Shown here: positions 19,177 to 28,167 of the stretch, piece after piece
Layout of the letters: every line of letters starts with the position of its first letter
How positions within the stretch are numbered: the first letter of the stretch is position 1
Assembly: GCA_963785745.1 (NCBI GenBank)
Contig: CAWAWR010000024.1
Coordinates: forward strand, 1 to 64,000
From: VAZQ01 sp963785745
Lineage (GTDB): Bacteria > Pseudomonadota > Alphaproteobacteria > Rhizobiales > Xanthobacteraceae
Reading direction: 5' to 3'
Length of the DNA stretch: 64,000 bases
Notes under the pieces: model-generated
Database searches by the model: none
The model's input: only the letters and a program-made list of their open reading frames with translations
What the model was told of the DNA's origin: nothing
Translations under genes and position numbers: made by a program

Positions 19177-20141
19177 ATGCGCTTCCTGATCACCGGCACC
19201 GCCGGCTTCATCGGCTTCCACGTCGCCCAGCGGATGCTGTCCGAGGGCCATGCGGTCGTCGGCATCGACGGCATCACGCCCTACTACGATCAGTCGTTGA
19301 AACGGCGCCGGCACGAAATTCTCGGCGGATTTCCGCAATTCAGCGCCAACGTCATGATGCTGGAGGATGCAGCGCGCCTCGCCGAATGCGTCCGCTCGGC
19401 GTCGGCCGACGTTGTCATCCATCTCGCCGCCCAAGCCGGCGTGCGATACAGCATCGAAAATCCGCGCGCCTATCTCGATTCGAACATCGTCGGCACCTTC
19501 AATCTGCTCGAGGCGCTCAAGGGCTCGCCGTGCCGTCACCTCATCGTTGCGTCCACCAGTTCGGTCTATGGCGCGAGCCAGAAGATCCCATTCGAGGAAA
19601 CGCAGCCAACCGACCATCCGGTCTCGCTTTATGCGGCCACGAAAAAGGCGATGGAAGTGCTCGCGTACAACTACGCTTGCAGCAACGGGCTCGCGACAAC
19701 GGCTATTCGCCTGTTCACGGTCTACGGCCGTGGGGCCGCCCGGACATGGCGATCTTCAAGTTCACCCGCAACATCATCGAAGGCAGCCCGATCGACGTCT
19801 ACGGCTTCGGAAAGATGACGAGGGATTTCACCTATGTCGACGACACCGTTGAAGCAATCCGGCGCCTGATCGACCGGCCGCCCGATGAGGAGGCGCCGTT
19901 CCGGGTCGTCAATGTCGGCGGCGGGCAGCCGGTCGGATTGCTGGATTTCATTGCCGCGATCGAAGCCGCGGTAGGCCGCAAGGCCGTCCGGCGCGAATTG
20001 CCGATGCAGCCGGGCGACGTGCCCGCGACCTATGCCAGCACGGCGCTGCTGGAGCGGCTGATCGGATTCAAGCCGCAAACGCCCTTGGCCGTGGGCGTGG
20101 GAAAATTCGTCGCCTGGTACCGCGACCAGTATCCGACTTAA
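19177..20141 (+). CDS. NAD-dependent epimerase, UDP-glucuronate 4-epimerase type, one frameshift
   Basis: An SDR epimerase of about 321 residues: FLITGTAGFIGFHVAQRML, HLAAQAGVRYSIENPRAYLD, STSSVYGAS, YAATKKAMEVLAYNY, then after the break GRPDMAIFKFTRNIIEG, DFTYVDDTVEAIRRLID and NVGGGQPVGL. The YDQSLKRRR motif and overall pattern fit UDP-GlcA 4-epimerases (CapI/LpsL). At 19730-19737 the sequence reads GGCCGTGG where one more C would restore FTVYGPWGRPDM, a textbook homopolymer deletion. It would supply UDP-galacturonate, a common core sugar in rhizobial LPS, from the UDP-GlcA made by ugd at 24977. Confidence 0.82.
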
Positions 20142-20322
20142 GCCGCGCTTCAACATTTCCGCATTTGCGAACTATCTTGGTCTCAATCGCCGGAACCCGC
20201 CGCTGGAATTTTCTCTTAGGAATTAATAATTTGGCCTTTATTCATGCTGCATTCGAAGAGATCGGTAATCCTCGAATCGGCATAATGTGCGGGTGCCCTG
20301 CGAACACTCAGGGGAATGACCT

Positions 20323-22106
20323 TTGCTGCGACGCCTGACCACCAGCGGCCAGCCCCTCCATGCTGCCCTGACTGCCGTCCTGAAGGACTGCCGGCGCGCG
20401 TTCTTGGGCGTGGCGCTGTTTTCGGCGATCGTCAATCTCCTGATGCTGGCCGGCCCGATCTACATGCTGCAGATCTACGACCGCGTGCTGGCCAGCCGCA
20501 ACGTCCCGACGCTGGTGGCGCTCACGGTCTTCCTGGTCGGCGCCTATGCATTCCAGGGCGTCCTCGATCTGATCCGCTCGCGCATCGTCGTGCGCGCTGC
20601 CGCCATCCTCGACAGCGCCTGGGCGACACCGTGCACCGCGCGGTGATCGCGATCGGCGCCCGCGGCGGCAACGCCGCGGAGGCGCACCAGCCGGTGCGCG
20701 ACCTCGACCAGATCCGCTCGTTCATGACCGGCGCCGGCCCGACCGCGATCGTCGACATGCCGTGGATGCCGTTCTTCCTCGCGATCTGCTTCCTGATTCA
20801 TCCCTGGATCGGCGTACCTGTCGCTGGCGGGCGCCATCATCCTGGTCGCGATGACGCTCCAGACCGAGCGCGCCAGCCGCGGCCACGCGCGCGCCGTCAA
20901 CGAAAGCGGCGGCTTGCGCACGACCATGGCCGAGGCCGGCCGGCGCAACGTCGACTTCGGCCGTCTCGATGGGAATGTCCGGCGCCCTCGCCGACGCGAT
21001 GGGCGAAGGTGAACGACCGTCACGTCGACGTCGGTCGGCCGCTCGAGCGACGTGGTCAATTCCTTCGGCAGCGTCACCAAGGTGCTGCGGCTGCTGATGC
21101 AGTCGGCAATCCTCGGCCTCGGCGCCTACCTGGTGATCCGGCAGGAGATGACCGCCGGCGCGATGATCGCCGCCTCCATCATGATGGGACGCGCGCTGGC
21201 GCCGATCGAGGCCGCGATCGCCAACTGGCGGGGCTTTGTCGCGGCGCGCGACAGCGTCCGGCGCCTGTCGGAAACGCTCTGCCCGGCTGCCGCGCGGAGC
21301 CGCGGCGTCACCGAGCTGCCGAAGCCGACGCGGCAGCCTCGACGGTCGAGGACGTCGACGGTCGCCGCGCCCGGACGGCACCAGCGCGATCCTGACCAAC
21401 GTCGATTTCCGGCTCTCGGCCGGCGAGGTGCTCGGCGTCATCGGGCCCAACGGATCCGGCAAGAGCTCGCTTGTCGCGCGTCCTCATCGGAATCTGGCCG
21501 CCGGCGCGGGGCACGGTCCGCCTCGACGGCGCGGCGCTCGAGCAGTGGGATCCCGACGCGCTCGGCCGGCATCTCGGCTACATGTCGCAGATGGTCGAGC
21601 TGTTCCCCGGCACCGTCGCCGAGAACATCGCGCGGATGGCGCCCGAGCCCGACAGCGCCGCAGTGCTCGCGCGCCGCCCAGGCGCGCCGGCGCGCACGAC
21701 ATGATCCTGCGGCTCCCGGGCGGCTACGACACGATGATCGGCGACGGCGGCGACGGCCTGTCGATCGGTCAGCAGCAGCGGATCGCGATCGCCCGCGCGC
21801 TTTACGGCGATCCGTTTCTGGTCGCTGCTCGACGAGCCGAGCGCCAACCTCGACGGCGAAGGCGAAGCCGCCCTGCAAAATGCCATCAAGCAGTTGAAGT
21901 TGCGCCGCGCCATCGTCATCGTGGTCGTGCACCGGCGCTCCGCCCTGGCGCTCTGCGACAAGGTGCTGGTGCTGCTCAACGGCCAGCAGCGCGACTTCGG
22001 CCCGCGCGATGACGTCATGCGACGGATGACCGCGCCGGCGGCGGCACCCGCCGCGGGCGCCAATCTCAAGGTCGTCGGCGAGCCCCCGAAGGAAGAGCGG
22101 CGATGA
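20323..22106 (+). CDS. Type I secretion ABC transporter (PrtD/PrsD-like permease-ATPase), frameshifted
   Basis: The TTG at 20323 starts LLRRLTTSG, then AFLGVALFSAIVNLLMLAGP and IYMLQIYDRVLASRNVPTLV, the hallmark of PrtD-family permeases. The ATPase half shows Walker A GPNGSGKSSL (about 21450), Q-loop MSQMVELFPGTVAENIARM (about 21590), signature LSIGQQQRIAIARALYGDP (about 21765) and Walker B LLDEPSANLDGEGE (about 21830), in shifting frames. At least six indels are present. It would power one-step export of a protein such as an EPS glycanase or RTX protein. The membrane-fusion partner is at 22785, with a TPR gene between them. Confidence 0.82.
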
Positions 22107-22338
22107 GCGGCGACATATATTATTTTTTTTGTGATTATAGTTGATGTTGGAGTATAGGTGGTTGCTAAGGCTATTTCGAACCACTATTTGAGCTTTACTT
22201 TTCGGTACCCACGTCAATTCCACGGCATCGAAAATCCAATCAGCGCGGCATGTGGGTTTAACGAGGCCGGCAATGTTATGAACCGCCCCGAATACAGGAT
22301 AGACGAGGCGCCAGCTCGCACGATCGAACCGAAAATGA
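22107..22338. other. AT-rich spacer between type I ATPase and TPR gene
   Basis: This 230-base stretch, including a run of eight T at about 22127-22134, is clearly less GC-rich than its surroundings. It may hold the 5' part of the TPR gene in another frame (an ATG at 22279 gives MNRPEYRIDEAPARTIEPKM). No terminator hairpin is obvious ahead of the T run. Confidence 0.4.
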
Positions 22339-22788
22339 TCTGAGGATGATTACGAACGCAAGATCGCCGAGTTTAGTCGCACGATCACGCGCGATCCTAG
22401 AAACGCGAACGCTTATCGAGATCGCGGATTGCTTTACGGACGCAAGGGCGATTACGTTCGCTCGTTGAGCGACTTTGACCAGGCCCTGTCCCTAAATCCC
22501 AAGGATGCACATGCGCATGCATTGCGCGGTCTTGTTTGGCTAAGAAAGAAAGAGAAGAAAAGGGCAGTAGCTGATTTTGATAAAGCGATAACGCTCGACC
22601 CAACGAACGCGGATAACTACCGAGCAATTATGGAACGCGCGTTGGGCATCATTGCTAATGACAGTGATGTATCGAGCAATACCAGCACAAATACGCGGAC
22701 GGATACCGCGTTTGACCTGCTTCTCAATCCATTAGTCCTGCTAGGCATTGCTGCAACGCGACGGCACAACAGATTAAGCAAGCCATGA
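22339..22788 (+). CDS. Small TPR-repeat protein with C-terminal membrane segment
   Basis: In-frame coding begins after a stop at 22336 and reads DDYERKIAEFSRTITRDPRN (TPR 1), AYRDRGLLYGRKGDYVRSLS then DFDQALSLNPKD (TPR 2) and AHALRGLVWLRKKEKKRAVA then DFDKAITLDPTN (TPR 3). A hydrophobic LLLNPLVLLGIAA near the end may anchor it. The start is unresolved: no ATG exists in frame upstream, a TTG lies at 22429, or an indel joins it to the ATG at 22279. The GC content is lower and codon use differs from the neighbours. Its stop overlaps the ATG of the fusion-protein gene (ATGA), so it is translationally tied to the secretion system. Function unknown. Confidence 0.6.
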   Translation, partial: SEDDYERKIAEFSRTITRDPRNANAYRDRGLLYGRKGDYVRSLSDFDQALSLNPKDAHAHALRGLVWLRKKEKKRAVADFDKAITLDPTNADNYRAIMERALGIIANDSDVSSNTSTNTRTDTAFDLLLNPLVLLGIAATRRHNRLSKP

Positions 22789-24121
22789 GGAGCTATCGAA
22801 GAGGAGTGCGCCCGATAAAACCTGCACCGCACGATCCGCAAGCTCAATCTCATCGGGGTCGGGACCGTTGCTGTTTTGGTGTTCGGCGTCGGCGGATGGG
22901 CTGCGTTGGCGCAGTTGTCCGGCGCCGTGATCGCGCCCGGATTTGTCGTCGTCGAATCGAACGTCAAAAAGGTGCAGCACCCGAACGGCGGTATCGTCGG
23001 GCAGATCTTCGTCAAGGAAGGCAGCATCGTGGAAGAAGGCCAGGTTGTCGTCCGCCTCGACGACACCGTGCCGCGCGCCAATCTCGGCATCATCCGCTCG
23101 CAGCTTGATGAGCTGATGGCGCGGCATGCGCGCCTCACCGCCGAGCGCGACAATGCGGAAATCGTTTCCTTCCCCACCGAACTGACGGCGCGCGGCGGCG
23201 AGCCCCAGGTGGCGGCCGCCGTCACCGGAGAGCAGAAGCTGTTCGAGTTCGCGGCGTCAGTCACGGACCGGCCAGCGCGCGCTGTTGCAGGAGCGCATCT
23301 CGCAGATCAACGAAGAAGTCCGCGGGCTGTCGTCGCAACGCAAGGCAAAGGAAAGCGAGATCAGCCTGATCGGCGAGGAGCTCAAGGGCGTCAGCGAGCT
23401 GTTCGCGAAGAACCTGGTCAGCATCGTCCGCTACATGGCGCTGCAACGCGACCATGCGAAGCTCGAAGGCGAGCACGGCCAGCTCGGCGCCGAGATGGCC
23501 CGGGCGCGCGGACGCATCAGCGAGATCGAGCTCCAGATCATCCAGCTTGAAAAGGACTTCAGCACCGATGTGCTGAAGGAGCTGCGGGAGATCGACGGCC
23601 GGATCGGGGAACTCAGAGAGCGCATGATCGCCGCCGTGGATCAGCTTCGGCGGATCGACATCCGCGCGCCAGGAAGCGGCAAGGTGCTGCAGCTCACCGT
23701 CCACACCGTGGGCGGCGTGATCGGCGCCGGTGAGACCATCATGCTCATCGTGCCGCAAGGTGAGCAGCTCGTTGTCGAAGCCAGGGTGGCGCCCGTCGAC
23801 ATCGACCAGATCGTCAAGGGCGCTCCGGTCCAGGTCCGCATCATGGCCGGCAATCAGCGAACCACGCCCTCCGTGAGCGGCGAGGTCACGCACATCTCGG
23901 CCGACCTGACGCGAGAGACCGGAGCCGGCGGGCAGCCCGGCCAAGCCTACTTCCTGACGCGTGTGTCGATCTCCGAGGAGTCGTTGAAGAACCTCGGCGA
24001 CCTGCGGCTGGTTCCGGGAATGCCGGCTGAAGCCCTGATCGAAACCGGCGTCCGCACGCCGCTGGAGTTCCTGCTGAAGCCATTGCAGGAGCAGATCGCG
24101 CGGACGTTCCGCGAACGCTAA
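22785..24121 (+). CDS. HlyD/PrsE-family membrane fusion protein of type I secretion, frameshifted
   Basis: A cytoplasmic N-terminus and one transmembrane helix (TIRKLNLIGVGTVAVLVFGV) lead to the lipoyl-like half-motif VVESNVKKVQHPNGGIVGQI. A long coiled coil follows (ERISQINEEVRGLSSQRKAK onward, about 23285-23640), then RIDIRAPGSGKVLQLTVHTV and the beta-barrel VVEARVAPVDIDQIVKGAPV. This is the standard architecture of HlyD/PrtE adaptors, about 440 residues. Indels near 22815 and 23265 split it. With the ABC ATPase at 20323 it forms the inner-membrane complex; no TolC gene is in the window. Confidence 0.85.
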
Positions 24122-24145
24122 GACCTGACCGAACTTATTCTTCAA

Positions 24146-24791
24146 TTAGGACTTCGCTGAGCCGCTTCCGGTGGGCCGGTTCTTCATCGCGCCGCTTTCG
24201 ATGGCTCGCATGAGCACTTTGGTGTCACCCGGCCGTGCACCAGAATCGGCCGACGCTTTCGCGACCTTGGCCCGCGCCAGGTGCGGGTATAGCGGAAGTA
24301 GCGAAAGGCGATGCGAGGCCCACCCAAGAGGAAAATCTGGATCAGCCAGTAGAGGATGTTGTGAGCTTGCCCAAGAAGAACGTCCCGTGGACGTTCGGCG
24401 CCATGGGATGTAGTCAATACGACAAGAGTGAGCGCTAGCATTTGTGCTTGCGCCCAGAATGTTTGCCATCTCGGTCAGCGAGGCGAGCCGCCATTTCGAC
24501 TGATAGAGATGAAACAGGCGGTGGATCACCACGGCCCAGATCAGGAATCCAGGCAGGAACAGCAGCCCGTCGAGCCGTCATCCCAGGTTTCGAACCGCAA
24601 AAAGCTCCGCGACGATCGCCATGGGTTATGACGATCGCCACCGATCCTAATGAATCGCGCAAAATGGTGAGCATTTGTCGCGGGGTAACGCTGGACAATT
24701 GCAACATCATCGCGTTCCTACGGGGAATGCACGTCCCGAAACGGTCCAGCGCGAGGTAAAAAGCGGTCCCAAAGGCACCTTTAGAAGTCAA
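24146..24791 (-). pseudogene. Remnant of a membrane-bound CapD/FlaA1-type sugar dehydratase (N-terminal half only)
   Basis: Read leftward across frames, this stretch gives VIHRLFHLYQSKWRLASLTE with MANILGAS, then LALTLVVLTTS, NILYWLIQIFLLGGPRIAFR and YFRYTRTWRGPRSRKR, then VLMRAIESGAMKNRPTG. That order matches the membrane helices and linker that precede the catalytic SDR domain in FlaA1/WbpM/CapD nucleotide-sugar dehydratases. The whole C-terminal catalytic domain is missing: the frame stops at 24146, just after the secretion operon ends. It also has several indels. I regard it as a truncated pseudogene left by rearrangement. Confidence 0.55.
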
Positions 24792-24976
24792 CCGGCCGTC
24801 CCGCCCCGCGACGGCATTGTTGGGCTTGGAGCGAAGAAATCAAAAAAAAATAAAATATAATCAACGGCTTGTTGCCGGCGGAATGGCAAGTGACCCCTCG
24901 CTATCTCGTATTGACGGAACTGCACGAAGATTCATTGGCTGCTGGGGCATGCTCGTCAAGGGAATGATGGCTTTCC

Positions 24977-26287
24977 ATGCGCGTGGTAATGATCGGTACC
25001 GGTTACGTCGGGCTCGTGTCGGGGGTCTGCTTCGCGGATTTCGGTCACGACGTCGTCTGCGTCGATCGCGATGCCGACAAGATCGCCTCCCTCAATCGGG
25101 GCGAGATCCCGATCTACGAGCCGGGACTTTCCGAGCTCGTCGCCACCAACCGGCAGCAGGGACGGCTGGCGTTCACCACCGATCTTGCCGCCGTGCGCGA
25201 GGCCGACGCGGTGTTCATCGCGGTGGGCACGCCGTCGCGGCGCGGCGACGGTCATGCCGATCTGTCGTTCGTCTACGCCGCCGCGCGCCAGCTTGCGCCG
25301 CTGTTGTCCGGCTCGACCGTCGTCGTCACCAAATCGACGGTGCCAATCGGCACGGGCGACGAGGTCGAACGAATCCTGCGGGAAATGCGGCCGGACATCG
25401 CGGTGGCTGTCGTCTCCAATCCGGAATTCCTTCGCGAAGGCGCGGCGATCCAGGACTTCAAACATCCGGACCGCATCGTCGTCGGCACCAATGACGCGCA
25501 CGCCCGCGACGTGCTTTCGGATATTTACCGTCCGCTGTATCTCAACGCCGCGCCGATCCTGTTCACCGATCGCCGGACCGCGGAACTGATCAAATACGCG
25601 GCCAACAGCTTCCTCGCGACCAAGATCACCTTCATCAACGAGATGGCGGACCTGTGCGAACAGGTCGGCGCCGACGTTCAGCAGGTCGCGCGCGGAATCG
25701 GCCTTGATAACCGTATCGGCTCAAAATTCCTGCATGCAGGCCCGGGCTATGGCGGCTCATGCTTTCCCAAGGATACCGTGGCGCTGATCAAGACCGCGCA
25801 GGACTACGGCACCTCGCTGCGCATCGTCGAGACCGTCGTGTCGGTCAACGACCAGCGCAAGCGCGCAATGGCGCGCAAAGTGACGTCCGCGCTGGGCGGA
25901 TCGATTCGTGGCAAAACCGTCGCGGTGCTCGGCCTGACCTTCAAGCCGAACACCGACGACATGCGGGAAGCGCCGTCGATTGCGCTCGTGACCGCGCTCA
26001 AGGACCTGGGCGCCGAGGTCCGCGCCTATGATCCCGCCGGGATGGAACAGGCCAAGGCGGTCATGCCGGACATCACCTATTGCGACGGCCCCTACTCGGC
26101 CGCCGAGGGCGCCCATGCCCTTGTCCTGGTGACCGAGTGGGAACAGTTCCGGGCACTTGATTTCGCCCGTCTGAAGGCGACCATGGCGAGCCCGGTCTTC
26201 GTCGACCTTAAAAATGTCTACCAGGCGGCGGATATTGCCGAATTCGGGTTCGTCTACGAAAGCGTCGGTCGGCTGCACCGTAATTAG
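24977..26287 (+). CDS. ugd: UDP-glucose 6-dehydrogenase
   Basis: An intact 436-residue protein. GTGYVGLVSG binds NAD near the N-terminus, STVPIGTG and NPEFLREGAAIQDFKHPDRI follow, and the catalytic cysteine (Cys262) sits in GPGYGGSCFPKD. GLTFKPNTDDMREAPSI marks the C-terminal UDP-binding domain. It oxidises UDP-glucose to UDP-glucuronate with two NAD+. It stands alone, after a 185-base AT-rich spacer, and feeds the uronate epimerase at 19177 and, originally, the UDP-xylose synthase whose remnant lies at 27912. Confidence 0.95.
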   Translation: MRVVMIGTGYVGLVSGVCFADFGHDVVCVDRDADKIASLNRGEIPIYEPGLSELVATNRQQGRLAFTTDLAAVREADAVFIAVGTPSRRGDGHADLSFVYAAARQLAPLLSGSTVVVTKSTVPIGTGDEVERILREMRPDIAVAVVSNPEFLREGAAIQDFKHPDRIVVGTNDAHARDVLSDIYRPLYLNAAPILFTDRRTAELIKYAANSFLATKITFINEMADLCEQVGADVQQVARGIGLDNRIGSKFLHAGPGYGGSCFPKDTVALIKTAQDYGTSLRIVETVVSVNDQRKRAMARKVTSALGGSIRGKTVAVLGLTFKPNTDDMREAPSIALVTALKDLGAEVRAYDPAGMEQAKAVMPDITYCDGPYSAAEGAHALVLVTEWEQFRALDFARLKATMASPVFVDLKNVYQAADIAEFGFVYESVGRLHRN

Positions 26288-26394
26288 CCGAGCGGTCTCA
26301 AGGGGATAAGCGAGCCAGGGGAATATTGAGGCTCGCCTTCCGCCGCCGGCGTGCTAAAATGGTCGTTGTCGCGGCCCCCCTGTGGGGGCCACGA

Positions 26395-26970
26395 GTGGGG
26401 GTTGAATTGGGGTTCCACAGCCGAGAGTCAATCCGGCAATTTGTGCGCGCTGCCACCGTGCTGGCGGCAGCGGCGCTCGTGGCCGGCTGTTTCCAGCCCC
26501 TCTACGGGGAACAGTCCGTCACCGGCACACCCAAATTGCGCGAGGCGCTGAGCGGCGTCGAAATTTTGCAGATCCCGGCGGCGGCCAACACGCCCGAAGC
26601 GCGGATGGCGGTCCCGCTGCAGAACGACCTGCATTTCGCCTTCACCGGCGGCGGCGCAGCCGGGCCGCCAACGCATCGGCTGGCGATTCAGATGGCGGGA
26701 AGCCGTCAGGTCGTGAGCTCGAGCAACATCACCGGCTTGCCGGTCATCGAGAATTTCGTGCTCAATGCGAGCTACAGCCTGGTTGAGATCGCAACCAAGA
26801 AAACGGTTTTGACCGGCCGGGCCACGACAACGGTGGCCTACGATCCGGCGAACGCACAGCGCTTTGCGCGGATCAGCGCCATGCAGGACGCTGAGCGCCG
26901 CGCCGCCAAAGTGATTGCCGACAACGTGACGTCGCGTCTGTCGTCGTATTTTGTCAGCGGCGGCGGCTAG
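26395..26970 (+). CDS. LptE-like LPS-assembly lipoprotein
   Basis: A signal with a hydrophobic stretch and lipobox (ATVLAAAALVAGC, modified Cys) is followed by FQPLYGEQ, the sequence typical of alphaproteobacterial LptE. The rest (about 170 residues, with NASYSLVEIATKKTVLTGRA and a helical C-terminus) fits the LptE fold. LptE plugs the LptD barrel that inserts LPS in the outer membrane. The start is uncertain: an ATG at 26326 would add an odd Arg/Pro-rich leader, so GTG at 26395 or TTG at 26407 is preferred, each with a G-rich ribosome site. It is detached from its usual leuS-lptE-holA context. Confidence 0.65.
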   Translation: MGVELGFHSRESIRQFVRAATVLAAAALVAGCFQPLYGEQSVTGTPKLREALSGVEILQIPAAANTPEARMAVPLQNDLHFAFTGGGAAGPPTHRLAIQMAGSRQVVSSSNITGLPVIENFVLNASYSLVEIATKKTVLTGRATTTVAYDPANAQRFARISAMQDAERRAAKVIADNVTSRLSSYFVSGGG

Positions 26971-27020
26971 ACCGGCATCTCACCGTTGCGCTCTTTCGCG
27001 GCGATTTTGAAGCGGTCGCG

Positions 27021-27293
27021 TCAGAACACGCCGTAGTGACCCATCCAGTCGACCAACGGTTTCAGGCACTGCGGCTCGGCGCTGTAGTGGGTCTGGCGCC
27101 CCTCGCGTCGCTCACGCACCAGACCGGCAAGTTTGAGCACGCCGAGGTGCTTCGACACCGCAGGCTGCGAGACTCCGGACTGGTCGGTCAGCACCCGCAC
27201 GGTCTGTTCGCCGCTTTTGCTCAGCCGCTCGAAAATCGACCGGCGGGTCGGATCGGCAAGGGTTTTGAAGAGAGCGTCGGCGGCGGTTTGCAT
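27021..27293 (-). CDS. ArsR-family transcriptional regulator, possibly shortened by a stop codon
   Basis: A 90-residue winged-helix repressor: LFKTLADPTRRSIFERLSKS, then the recognition helix SGVSQPAVSKHLGVLKLAGL and the wing VRERREGRQTHYSAEP. No metal-binding ELCVC motif, so it belongs to the non-metal type that often controls an SRPBCC or transporter gene. Family members normally continue YGVFW...RF; here TGA follows YGVF, and the same frame then runs RDRFKIAAKE to a TAG at 26967. TGA therefore probably replaces TGG (Trp), by mutation or sequencing error. The stop region abuts the lptE-like gene end. Confidence 0.82.
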   Translation of the reverse strand: MQTAADALFKTLADPTRRSIFERLSKSGEQTVRVLTDQSGVSQPAVSKHLGVLKLAGLVRERREGRQTHYSAEPQCLKPLVDWMGHYGVF

Positions 27294-27372
27294 GAGGAAC
27301 CCATAACTGGCGAGCTATGGGTTAAATCAATAACTCGGTAGTTATGAATAAGTCAAGCCGGCGAACTGCGCG

Positions 27373-27850
27373 CTAGTTCCAGTCGCGCCGTCCACCCCAG
27401 AACGAACGGCCGTTACCTTGTCCAAACCAGCCATTGTCTCGTTGCGCGAAGCGCCACGATTGCCATGGGTCGGGAGGTGGCGCTCGTTTCCGGGCGGCTT
27501 GCTTAGGTTTGGCTGGTTTCGCCACCGCTTCAGCACTTGAGCCATTCGGCAGCCGGCTCGACCGCTGCGAACGCCTTGAACGGCAGAATCCCCTGATCTC
27601 GATTATCCTGCTTGGCCGCCGCAATTGCGAGGCGCTCCATGGCCTCGACGGATGGATCAACCTTGTAAGAAAACAGGACAACGGTCGGGCCCGGGGCCTT
27701 GTATTTGGCCAGGCCCGCATTCGGGATGACCGTCGGCTGCATCATCGTAAAGAAAGTCCAAGCGAAAAGCCCAAGAACGGCGACGACGCAGGCGAGATAC
27801 ATCAGTATTGCACGATCAGCACTCGGCTCAACGCGTTCCATGCGGAACAA
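27373..27850 (-). CDS. Hypothetical membrane-anchored protein, likely one frameshift
   Basis: The start at 27850 gives a short N-terminus and one transmembrane helix (AILMYLACVVAVLGLFAWTF), then a polar region (YKAPGPTVVLFSYKVDPSVE). An indel near 27535 would join it to a basic, Pro/Trp/Gly-rich tail (PKQAARKRAPPPDP, then QSWRFAQRDNGWFGQGNG) ending at 27373. The two parts sit end to end in adjacent frames. I do not recognise a family. Confidence 0.45.
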
Positions 27851-27911
27851 TGCGACCTACCGGCACAAGTTCCTTCGCCGACTAAATTGGTGACAAGAAT
27901 ATACTAACGTA

Positions 27912-28167
27912 TCACGGCGCTTCCCGAAGCAGTGCCCGGAAATAGCCGATGGTCTCCTTGAGACCGTCATCGAGTGCGACGGTGGGCTGCCACTCGAGCC
28001 GCGCCTTCGCCAGCGTGATGTCGGGACAGCGGCGTGCGGGACCATCGAACGGCAGCGGCTTGAATGTGAGATCTTTGGCGGCATTCGGTCAGCCGCCGCA
28101 GCACCTCGGCCAGCTCGCGGTCGTCACTCCGCTCCTCAACATGAATTTCCGGCGCGCTTCTTACCGC
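27912..28167 (-). pseudogene. C-terminal remnant of a UDP-glucuronate decarboxylase-like SDR (UXS type)
   Basis: Reading leftward gives ELAEVLRRLT, then after one extra base DLTFKPLPFDGPARRCPDIT and LAKARLEWQPTVALDDGLKE with TIGYFRALLREAP, stop at 27912. This closely follows the C-terminal end of UXS/UDP-xylose synthases, where LPxDDPxxRxPDIxxAKxxLxW is a hallmark. The other 230 or so residues, including the NAD and catalytic sites, are absent. The preceding DNA is already the end of the O-antigen-ligase gene, which it overlaps. It is best explained as a relic from deletion or recombination. Confidence 0.65.

Noticed and set aside
22127..22134. T8 run after the type I ATPase as an intrinsic terminator
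   Set aside because: No stable hairpin precedes it, and the downstream genes look co-transcribed.
24833..24866. Poly-A/AT-rich patch as an insertion-sequence end
   Set aside because: No inverted repeat, target duplication or transposase is near; more likely a promoter or spacer for ugd.
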